Shown here: piece by piece, positions 1-6,238 of the stretch
Layout of the letters: every line of letters begins with the position of its first letter
Numbering within the stretch: the stretch's first letter is position 1
NCBI GenBank assembly: GCA_019236545.1
Contig: JAFAIV010000367.1
Location: 1 to 15,137 of the forward strand
Direction of reading: 5' to 3'
DNA: 15,137 nt
From: Actinomycetota bacterium
GTDB taxonomy: Bacteria > Actinomycetota > Thermoleophilia > Gaiellales > Gaiellaceae
Program-made: the position numbers and the translations under genes
Notes under the pieces: model-generated
The model's input: only the letters and a program-made list of their open reading frames with translations
Database searches by the model: none
What the model was told of the DNA's origin: nothing

Positions 1-511
1 CGCCGGCGAGCGGGCAGATCGCGCAGCGCGGCACGCGCGCGAGGCAGACGCCCTTCCCGAGATCCATCAGCGCCTGCGCGGCGGCCGGGGAGAAGACGTG
101 CCCGCTCCGCTCGCCGACGCGGCGGACGTTGACGTCGACCGGCAGCACCTGCCTGCCGAGCGCGAAGCACGCGACGGCGTCGGCCGTGTAGCGGCCCACG
201 CCGGGAAGCTCCGTCAGGTCGTCCGGCCAGCCGTGCGCCGCGATCTGCCGGGCGGCGGAATGGAGCGCGAGCGCGCGGCGGTTGTAGCCGAGCCCCTGCC
301 ACTCCCGGATCACGTCGGCCGGCGCCGCCGCGGCGAGCGCCGCGAACGTCGGCCAGCGCTCGAGCCATCGCTCCCAGCGCGGGACGACCCGCTCCACCTG
401 CGTCTGCTGCGCCATGACCTCGGAGACGAGCACCGCGTACGGGTCGCGCGTCCGCCGCCAGGGAAGGTCGCGGCCGTGGCGGCCGTACCAGGCCAGAAGC
501 AGCTCCTCCAC
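1..511 (-). CDS. mutY: A/G-specific adenine DNA glycosylase MutY, 3' end cut off by window edge
   Basis: Base-excision repair enzyme that removes adenine mispaired with 8-oxoguanine or guanine. The 170 visible residues start at a GTG and cover the catalytic core. The helix 'SEVMAQQTQVERV' carries the expected catalytic Glu (E31). A helix-hairpin-helix 'LPGVGRYTADAV' lies at 102-113, followed by the catalytic Asp in 'PVDVNVRRV' (D126). Three of the four iron-sulfur cysteines are visible (C156-x6-C163-x2-C166); the fourth and the C-terminal NUDIX-like domain lie outside the window. The E31 plus D126 pair favours MutY over endonuclease III. The GTG lies 10 bases after the stop of the upstream AI-2E gene, with a weak AGG about nine bases ahead, so it is probably the last part of the minus-strand operon. 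Family assignment is firm; the exact start is moderately sure. Confidence 0.93.
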   Translation of the reverse strand, partial: MEELLLAWYGRHGRDLPWRRTRDPYAVLVSEVMAQQTQVERVVPRWERWLERWPTFAALAAAAPADVIREWQGLGYNRRALALHSAARQIAAHGWPDDLTELPGVGRYTADAVACFALGRQVLPVDVNVRRVGERSGHVFSPAAAQALMDLGKGVCLARVPRCAICPLAG

Positions 512-521
512 GGCTCGAAGC

Positions 522-1535
522 CTAGGCGGAGCTACGGCGCTCGACCGGCGCGGGCGGCTCGTGGCCGAGCACGAACACGTCGATCAGCGTCGCCACCGCG
601 GAGGTGACGGGGATCGCGAGGATCACGGCGAAGCCGCCGAAGAGCAGGCCGACGACGGAGACGGTCGTCAGCGTCACGAGCGGCGAGAAGCCGACGGAGC
701 TGCCCATCACGTGCGGGTTGATCACGTAGTCCTGGACCTGCCGGAAGCCGATCACGACGATCAGGGCGAGGATCATCACGTGCGTCGACTGCGAGAAGCC
801 GACGACGGCGACGAGCGCGACGCCGATCACCGGGCCGATCACGGGGATGACCTCGAGGATGCTCACGCAGCCGCCGAGGAGCAGCCAGTAGTGCAGACCG
901 ACCGCGTAGAAGCCGAGCGAGAGCACGACGCCGACCATCAGGATCATCAGGAACATCAGCCGCGTGTAGGCGCCGAGCCGCTGCTCGATCGCCAGGACCG
1001 TCTGCCGCGTGCGCTGCCGGTTCGCCTCCGAGACGCGCGCGACCGCTGCATCCAGCATCCGGTGGCCGTCGGAGATCCAGTACCAGGTCGCCGCGAGCGT
1101 GAAGAAGATCCCCGCCAGGATGCCGGTCGCCTGCTTGCCGTAGGTCGCGATCGGGTGGATGACCGCGGCGCCGGACGGGAGCTTGTGCAGCTCCTTCTGC
1201 ACCCAGACGAGCACGTTGTGGCGGAGGCCCGTGCCGCCGATCGCGCGCTGGGACAGCGCCTGCTGCGCCTGGTCGATGGCGGGCGGCACCGCGAACCAGA
1301 AGAACAGCGCGAGCCCGCCGAGCACGGCGACGAAGAAGACGCCGATCGCGACGACGTGCGGCACGCCGCGCCGCTGCAGCGCCTCCACGCCCGGCCTCAT
1401 CGCCGCCGCCAGGGTCAGCGAGAGCAGCAGCAGGATGATCACGTCCCGCACGCGCCAGAGGCCGATCGTCACGACCGCGACGACCGCCACGCCGATCGCC
1501 GCCCGCGCCGCGATGCGCATCGGGTCCCTGCCCAC
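522..1535 (-). CDS. AI-2E family transporter (TqsA/PerM-like membrane protein)
   Basis: Integral membrane protein of 337 residues, the usual length for this family. Members export small molecules such as autoinducer-2, or exchange ions; the substrate cannot be read from sequence. Hydrophobic segments lie at about 11-46, 60-83, 138-153, 194-219, 229-263 and 286-315. The family's conserved C-terminal half is clear: 'EVIPVIGPVIG' at 228-238, then 'VQDYVINPHVMG' at 267-278 and a final Gly-rich membrane hairpin ending 'AIPVTSAVATLIDV'. The GTG at 1535 has only a distant AGGA ahead of it. An in-frame ATG at 1520, preceded by AGGGA four bases upstream, is an equally good start and would shorten the protein by five residues. 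The gene sits 41 bases after the peptidase and 10 bases before mutY, so it is probably co-transcribed. No functional link to peptide uptake is evident. Confidence 0.9.
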   Translation of the reverse strand: MGRDPMRIAARAAIGVAVVAVVTIGLWRVRDVIILLLLSLTLAAAMRPGVEALQRRGVPHVVAIGVFFVAVLGGLALFFWFAVPPAIDQAQQALSQRAIGGTGLRHNVLVWVQKELHKLPSGAAVIHPIATYGKQATGILAGIFFTLAATWYWISDGHRMLDAAVARVSEANRQRTRQTVLAIEQRLGAYTRLMFLMILMVGVVLSLGFYAVGLHYWLLLGGCVSILEVIPVIGPVIGVALVAVVGFSQSTHVMILALIVVIGFRQVQDYVINPHVMGSSVGFSPLVTLTTVSVVGLLFGGFAVILAIPVTSAVATLIDVFVLGHEPPAPVERRSSA

Positions 1536-1576
1536 CGGAGAAGCTTCCTACGAGCGCCGGATGTCGCCGGGGCTGA

Positions 1577-2464
1577 CTACGCGGCTTCGACGCGCGAGAA
1601 GAAGCCGTCGAGCAGCGCGACGTAGCCGGCGGTGTCCTCGACGTGCGCCATGTGGGACGCGTTCCCGTAGATCACCGACTCCGCGCGGGGGATGCCCTCG
1701 GACACCGTTCGGTTGATCGCCGGCGTCGCCTCGTCGAACTCGCCGCTGACGACGAGGGTCGGCACGCGGATCTCGCCGAGCCGCGCGGTGATGTCCCAGT
1801 CCTTGATCGTCCCGACGACGTGGAACTCGCTCGGTCCGTTCATGTACCGATAGACCTCGCCGTGCTCGGCGATCCACTGGAACGAGCGGAGCACGGAGTC
1901 GGGCCACTCCTCGACCCGACAGACGTGGCGGCGGTAGAAGACCTCGCAGGCCTCCTCGTACTCCGCCGAGTCCGTCGTCCCGGCCGCCTCGTGCTCCTCG
2001 AGCGTGCGCTGGACGTCCTCCGGCAACTCGGCGCGGAGCCGGTTCGCCTCCGCGACCCACTGGCGCATGCTCGCGGGTGAGCTCGCGACGACGAGGCTCG
2101 CCAGCCCGTCCGGCTGCGTCAGCGCGTACTCCATCCCGAGCATGCCGCCCCAGGAGTTGCCGAAGACGTGGACGCGGTCGAGGCCGAGCTCGCGCCGCAC
2201 GGCGCCGACCTCCTCGACGTACGTCTCCACCGTCCAGAGCGACTTGTCGCCGAGGTCGGAGCGGCCGCAGCCGACCTGGTCGTAGAAGATCGCGCGCCGG
2301 CCCGTCTCCGCGAGCGCCTCGAGCGACTCGAGGTAGTCGTGCGTCGCGCCCGGCCCGCCGTGGAGGCAGAGCACCGGCAGCTTCCCCGGCTCCTCGCCGT
2401 CGCCGACGACCCGGTACCAGGTGCGCAGCCCGCGGAAGGGGACGTAGCCCTCGACCCTGCTCAC
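1577..2464 (-). CDS. pip: proline iminopeptidase (alpha/beta hydrolase, peptidase family S33)
   Basis: Cytoplasmic serine aminopeptidase that removes N-terminal residues, typically proline, from short peptides. The 295-residue length matches the tricorn-interacting factor F1/Pip group. Visible landmarks: oxyanion-hole 'HGGPG' at 35-39, nucleophile elbow 'GNSWGG' with S104, catalytic Asp probably D244 in 'SGEFDEATP', and catalytic His probably H271 in 'NASHMAHVED'. No signal peptide is seen. The reading frame stays open far upstream, but that part lies inside the permease gene. GTG 2464 is chosen because it gives a normal N-terminus and overlaps the permease stop as GTGA (2461-2464), implying coupled translation. 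Placed directly after a peptide-type SBP and two permeases, it likely trims the imported peptides. Substrate preference within the family is inferred. Confidence 0.93.
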   Translation of the reverse strand: MSRVEGYVPFRGLRTWYRVVGDGEEPGKLPVLCLHGGPGATHDYLESLEALAETGRRAIFYDQVGCGRSDLGDKSLWTVETYVEEVGAVRRELGLDRVHVFGNSWGGMLGMEYALTQPDGLASLVVASSPASMRQWVAEANRLRAELPEDVQRTLEEHEAAGTTDSAEYEEACEVFYRRHVCRVEEWPDSVLRSFQWIAEHGEVYRYMNGPSEFHVVGTIKDWDITARLGEIRVPTLVVSGEFDEATPAINRTVSEGIPRAESVIYGNASHMAHVEDTAGYVALLDGFFSRVEAA

Positions 2465-3432
2465 GTGAAGCGGATCCTCGGGTCGAGCCGCGCGTAGAGG
2501 ATGTCCACGAGGGCGCTCGCGATCGTGATGAAGAACGCGCCGTAGATCACCGTCGCCATGATCACCGGCAGGTCGAGGTTGACGAGCGACTGGTACGTCA
2601 GCAGCCCGACCCCCGGCAGGCCGAAGACGACCTCCGTCAGGAGCGCGCCGCCGCCGACGAGGACGCCGAAGTCGAGCCCGAAGAGCGAGACGAACGGGAT
2701 CAGTGACGTGCGCAGCATGTGCCGGAGCAGGATCTGCCGCTCGGAGAGGCCCTTCGCGCGCGCGGTGCGCACGTAGTCCTCGTGCTCGACCTCGAGCAGG
2801 TTCGCCCGCAGCACGCGCGCGTAGAAGCCGATGTAGAGCACCGAGAGCGTCAGCCACGGGATGATCAGGTGCAGAAACCACTGCCACGGGTCCTGCGTCA
2901 GCGGCGTGTACCCGAGCGGCGGCACCCAGCTGAAGAGGAACGTGTGGTGGAGCTTGTCCTGCGTGATCAGGTTCGCCACCTCGCCGAGCCAGAAAACCGG
3001 CATCGAGATCCCGATCAGGGCGAAGATCATCAGCAGCGGGTCCAGGACCGTGCCTTTGAAGACCACGGCTAACACGCCCGTGGCGATCGAGAAGACGATC
3101 CAGATCGCCGCCGCTCCGAAGACGAGGGAGAACGTGACCGGCGCCGCCTGCCAGATGGCGGGCACCACCTTCAGCGCCGTGTTGCCGTACGAGACGAGGT
3201 CCCGCGTGATGAAGATCCGCTTCATCATCAGCACGTACTGGACGGGCTTCGAGCGGTCGAGCCCGAACTGATGCCGGACAGCCGCGATCGTCTGCGGCGT
3301 CGGGTTCCGGCCCGCGAACGCGCGCGTCGGGTCGATGCCCGGGACGGAGAAGAAGATCAGGAACGTCAGCACGCTGATCCCGAAGAGGACGGCGACGAGG
3401 CCCGCGATGCGGCGGACGACGAAGACGATCAC
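2461..3432 (-). CDS. peptide/nickel-type ABC transporter permease (DppB/OppB-like)
   Basis: First inner-membrane subunit of an Opp/Dpp-class importer, 323 residues. The N-terminus is the typical 'FVVRRIAGLVAVLFGISVLT' membrane helix, followed by the 'PGIDPTRAFAGRNPTPQTIA' external segment and a 'RHQFGLDRSKPVQY' stretch characteristic of OppB relatives. Further membrane segments lie at about 101-125, 131-152, 187-207, 247-268 and 290-312. The EAA loop that docks the ATPase is at about 219-240 ('DYVRTARAKGLSERQILLRH'). The GTG at 3432 overlaps the stop of the DppC-like gene as GTGA, and the gene's own stop overlaps the peptidase start the same way. A much longer ORF in this frame runs upstream into the other permease gene; that extension is an antiphase shadow and is not used. 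Dipeptide, oligopeptide or nickel specificity cannot be told from the permease. Confidence 0.95.
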   Translation of the reverse strand: MIVFVVRRIAGLVAVLFGISVLTFLIFFSVPGIDPTRAFAGRNPTPQTIAAVRHQFGLDRSKPVQYVLMMKRIFITRDLVSYGNTALKVVPAIWQAAPVTFSLVFGAAAIWIVFSIATGVLAVVFKGTVLDPLLMIFALIGISMPVFWLGEVANLITQDKLHHTFLFSWVPPLGYTPLTQDPWQWFLHLIIPWLTLSVLYIGFYARVLRANLLEVEHEDYVRTARAKGLSERQILLRHMLRTSLIPFVSLFGLDFGVLVGGGALLTEVVFGLPGVGLLTYQSLVNLDLPVIMATVIYGAFFITIASALVDILYARLDPRIRFT

Positions 3433-4481
3433 CGGGCGCGCACCTTCGCCCGCGGGTCGAGCGCGTCGCGGACGCCGTCGCCGAGCAGGTTCAGCGCCAG
3501 CACCGTCAGCACGATCATCACGCCCGGCGCGATCGCGACCATCGGGCGCGTGTAGAGCAGGTCCTGGCCGTCGTCGATGATCGTGCCCCAGCTCGCGTTC
3601 GGCGGCTGGACGCCGATCGAGAGGAACGACAGCGCCGACTCGGTGAGGATCGTCGTCGCGATCATCAGCGGCAGCATCACGACCACCGTCGGCAGCGCGT
3701 TCGGGAGGATCTCGTCGAACATCAGGCGCAGGTTCGACGCGCCCTGCGAGATCGAGGCCTCGACGTACTCCTTCTCCCGCACCGACAGCACCTGGCCGCG
3801 GACGGGCCGGAAGACGTACGGGACGTAGATCGCCGCGATGATCAGCGTCGGCACCCAGAGGCTCGACTGGTCGACGGTGACGAACCCGATCTTGATCTGG
3901 CTCTGCGTCAGCAGGACGGTCGAGAGCGAGATGGCGAGCAGGTAGACGGGGAACGCCCAGATCAGGTCCATGACGCGCGAGATGAGCGTGTCCGTCCAGC
4001 CGCCGAAGAAGCCGGCGAGCAGGGCGAAGAGGACGGCGACGACCGAGCAGATCAGGGCCGAGCCGATCCCGATCTCGAGCGAGGCGCGGCCGCCGTAGAG
4101 GACGCGTGCGGCGACGTCGCGCCCCTGCTGGTCGGCGCCGAGCAGGTAGTTCCACTGCCACGTCGGCCCGATCGGCGTCTCGCCGAGGCCGAGCTTGCCG
4201 CCGCCCTGCTGGATCACCGCGACCTGCTTCCCGTTCACCGAGGTCATCCCGCTCAGGTTCGGCGTGAACGGGTCGGTGTGGGCGAGGTCGCGCGCGTAGA
4301 GCGGCGCCGAGAAGCTGACGGCGACGATCAGGACGAAGAGGACGATCGCCCCGACGGCGACCCGGTTGCGCGCCAGGCGACGCCCGGCGAGCCGCCACGG
4401 GCTCTTGCCGGAGATCTCCTGGAGCGTCTCACCGGGGCCGGCATGGATCTCCGGCCCCGGTTCGTACGCGAATTCGGCCGT
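3429..4481 (-). CDS. peptide/nickel-type ABC transporter permease (DppC/OppC-like), apparent ACG start
   Basis: Second membrane subunit of the importer. It has an N-terminal cytoplasmic tail, a first membrane helix at about 41-57 and an external segment. The OppC hallmark 'YLLGADQQGRDVAARVLYGG' follows at about 111-130. The EAA loop is at about 238-261 ('EYVEASISQGASNLRLMFDE'), and the C-terminal end is 'NLLGDGVRDALDPR'. The first in-frame ATG (4247, residue 79) comes after membrane helix 1. The frame remains protein-like up to the SBP stop, but contains no ATG, GTG or TTG there. ACG 4481 is chosen because AGGAG ends six bases upstream, giving 350 residues, a normal length. The start could instead be an ATG altered by a real mutation or an assembly error. 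Its own stop overlaps the next permease start as GTGA. Confidence 0.88.
   Translation of the reverse strand, partial: TAEFAYEPGPEIHAGPGETLQEISGKSPWRLAGRRLARNRVAVGAIVLFVLIVAVSFSAPLYARDLAHTDPFTPNLSGMTSVNGKQVAVIQQGGGKLGLGETPIGPTWQWNYLLGADQQGRDVAARVLYGGRASLEIGIGSALICSVVAVLFALLAGFFGGWTDTLISRVMDLIWAFPVYLLAISLSTVLLTQSQIKIGFVTVDQSSLWVPTLIIAAIYVPYVFRPVRGQVLSVREKEYVEASISQGASNLRLMFDEILPNALPTVVVMLPLMIATTILTESALSFLSIGVQPPNASWGTIIDDGQDLLYTRPMVAIAPGVMIVLTVLALNLLGDGVRDALDPRAKVRAR
4431..4461 (-). promoter_or_regulatory. perfect GC-rich stem-loop just inside the DppC-like gene
   Basis: The minus strand reads CCGGGGCCGG, a nine-base loop, then CCGGCCCCGG. One further A-T pair closes the base, giving an 11-bp perfect stem. 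No U-run follows, so it is not a standard intrinsic terminator. It lies 30-60 bases after the SBP stop codon and 20 bases after the proposed ACG start. In binding-protein transporters, stem-loops after the SBP gene often protect the SBP message or reduce expression of the permeases. That role here is inference; part of the sequence also encodes protein, and GC-rich DNA makes chance hairpins commoner. Confidence 0.5.
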
Positions 4482-4487
4482 GCCCGG

Positions 4488-4492
4488 CTCCT
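4488..4492 (-). promoter_or_regulatory. Shine-Dalgarno AGGAG overlapping the SBP stop codon
   Basis: AGGAG is formed partly from the SBP's TAG stop and ends six bases before ACG 4481. This is the main evidence for the unusual start of the DppC-like permease, and the overlap suggests that ribosomes finishing the SBP re-initiate there. Confidence 0.6.
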
Positions 4493-6146
4493 ACTTCTTC
4501 TTGGCGAGGTCGAGCAGGAAGTACCACTGCGGGCTGAACACGTGGTTCGTGATGTTGCCCGAGATGAAGTCCAGGAGCTTCGGGTTGAACATGTCGACCC
4601 AGACGGCCTGGTCGGTGACGGCCTTGTCCACCTTCGTCCAGATGGCGTTCGCCTTCTCCGGATCGGTGACGCCGGTGTTGAGCGCCTGCGTCATCTGCGC
4701 CTGGATGCCCTTGTCGCAGAACTCGGCGATGTTCGGGCTCGAGTTGCTGTTCGGGTGGAAGTCGTCGCACCCGAGCAGGACGTTGAGGAAGTCCGACGCC
4801 GCCGGGTAGTCCTGGAACCACTGCGAGTACGCGAACTGCGGCTTGTTCTTCGAGTTCTGCGCGTACGGGTACTGGATCGCCGGCGACATCGCCTGCAGCG
4901 TCGCCTTGAAGCCGAGCTGGTTCAGGAGGCCGACGAAGTAGAGGCCGAGGCCCTTCCCGACGGGGTCGTTCGTCGTGTTGACCTTGACTGCCTGGCCCTT
5001 CATTCCCGAGGCCTTCATCAGCGACTCGGCCTTGGCCATGTCGGGGGCGGACCAGGTCGCGCCCGGGCTCTTCGTGTACGGGCAGTACGGCTGGTAGCCG
5101 GGGAAGTTGGGCGGCAGGACCTGGCAGGTCGGCACCGCGAGCTTCGGGCCGCCGTAGATCTTCACGAGGGCGTTGCGGTCGGTCGCGAAGTTGACCGCCT
5201 GGCGCGCCTGGAGATTGCTGAACGGCGGGATCCGGACGTTGAACGCGAAGTAGTAGTCCGCGGTCAGCGGCGAGATGTAGACCTGGTTGGCGTACTTCGT
5301 GCCGAGCTCGTTCAGGCGGTCGGCCGGGATCGGGTCGAAGACCCAGTCGGCCTGGTTGTTCTCGACCGCCGTGACCTCGGACTCGACCGAGAGGCCGAAC
5401 TTCTGCAGGATCACGTCCGGGTTCCCGGCCGGCTGCGCGTTCGCAGACCACTGCTTGAAGTACGGGTTGCGGACGAGCTTGATCTCCTTGTTCGGCGTGT
5501 ACTCGGCCCACATGTACGGGCCGGTGCCGGCCGGCGGGATGTCGACGTTCTTCGCCGGCGTCGAGGCCGGGAGGATGAACGCGAACGGGACGGCGAGCTT
5601 GTCGAGGAACTCGGGGTCGCCCTGCGTCAGGTGGAACGAGATCTTGTTGCCGGAGATCGTGATGCCCTTGTCGAGCGAGCACGTCTTCGGCGTCTTGACG
5701 CAGGCGTCGCCGCCGACGATGACGTTGTACCAACTGCCCGCGTTCGGGCTGTCGCCGATCTTGAAGAGGCGCTCGAACGTCGCCTTCACGTCCTGCGGCG
5801 TCACGTCCTTCCCGTTCGAGAACTTGATCCCCGAGCGGAGCGTGAACGTGTAGGTCTTGCCGCCGTCGGTCGGCGTCGGGACGGACGTGGCGAGGTCGGG
5901 GACGATCGCCGTCCCGGCCCTGCCCGCGGCCCGCGCGAAGCCGACGAGCCCGTCGTGGGTCAGGATCAGGAGCTGCCACTCCTGGAGCGTGTAGTCCACC
6001 TGCGGGTCCGGAGACCCCGACGGCGCGGCGTTCGCCAGCGTCGTCAACGTGAATGTCCCACTGTTGGGGCTTGCGAGGGCCGCAGTGGCGCCGAGCACAG
6101 CTACCCCGGCGAGAACAGCGCCCCACACAAGCATCTGCCGCTTCAC
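4491..6146 (-). CDS. ABC transporter substrate-binding protein, family 5 (DppA/OppA-like)
   Basis: Extracytoplasmic binding protein, 551 residues, typical for SBP family 5 (peptides, nickel, other cations or sugars). A signal peptide at 1-25 has an Arg/Lys start, a hydrophobic core and 'AALA' before the likely cleavage site. There is no lipobox cysteine, so the mature protein would be released or held otherwise rather than lipid-anchored. Family landmarks include 'LRSGIKFSNGKDVTPQDV', 'GTGPYMWAEYTPNKEI' followed by 'LVRNPYFKQW', and 'NLQARQAVNFATDRNALV'. Three cysteine pairs could form disulfides. The GTG start is backed by an excellent GGAGGTG (6155-6161) eight bases upstream. It is first in the minus-strand operon and heads the two permeases. 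With the iminopeptidase downstream, a peptide ligand is likely but not proven. Confidence 0.95.
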   Translation of the reverse strand: MKRQMLVWGAVLAGVAVLGATAALASPNSGTFTLTTLANAAPSGSPDPQVDYTLQEWQLLILTHDGLVGFARAAGRAGTAIVPDLATSVPTPTDGGKTYTFTLRSGIKFSNGKDVTPQDVKATFERLFKIGDSPNAGSWYNVIVGGDACVKTPKTCSLDKGITISGNKISFHLTQGDPEFLDKLAVPFAFILPASTPAKNVDIPPAGTGPYMWAEYTPNKEIKLVRNPYFKQWSANAQPAGNPDVILQKFGLSVESEVTAVENNQADWVFDPIPADRLNELGTKYANQVYISPLTADYYFAFNVRIPPFSNLQARQAVNFATDRNALVKIYGGPKLAVPTCQVLPPNFPGYQPYCPYTKSPGATWSAPDMAKAESLMKASGMKGQAVKVNTTNDPVGKGLGLYFVGLLNQLGFKATLQAMSPAIQYPYAQNSKNKPQFAYSQWFQDYPAASDFLNVLLGCDDFHPNSNSSPNIAEFCDKGIQAQMTQALNTGVTDPEKANAIWTKVDKAVTDQAVWVDMFNPKLLDFISGNITNHVFSPQWYFLLDLAKKK

Positions 6147-6197
6147 GACCTCTTCACCTCCGCGTGACGGGATGCCTGCCCCCCGGTTTGGGATCCG

Positions 6198-6227
6198 AGC
6201 CTAGTACGGCCTTGCTCCGGCGTGCAA
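6198..6227 (-). promoter_or_regulatory. possible promoter of the SBP-led operon
   Basis: On the minus strand TTGCAC (6222-6227) is followed after 18 bases by TAGGCT (6198-6203). These match four of six positions of the -35 consensus and the TAnnnT pattern of a -10. The start of transcription would fall near 6190, leaving a leader of about 45 bases before the GTG and including the strong Shine-Dalgarno. The region lies in the 92-base gap between divergent genes. Judged by eye only, and hexamers this weak occur by chance. Confidence 0.35.
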
Positions 6228-6238
6228 GCTGTAAAGCG

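Noticed and set aside
414..1625. 403-codon open frame on the plus strand opposite the AI-2E gene
   Set aside because: Composed of His/Asp/Glu/Arg runs typical of the antisense of a hydrophobic membrane protein gene.
2465..2887. Upstream extension of the iminopeptidase by 141 residues
   Set aside because: The extension is Arg/Ala-rich shadow of the permease gene, and GTG 2464 gives the exact family length and a GTGA overlap.
2461..4398. 645-residue version of the DppB-like permease
   Set aside because: The extra 322 residues are an out-of-phase translation of the DppC-like gene; the family N-terminus begins at GTG 3432.
4278..6167. 629-codon open frame on the plus strand opposite the SBP
   Set aside because: Arg/Val/Asp/Glu-rich shadow; the minus strand has a signal peptide, family 5 motifs and a strong Shine-Dalgarno.
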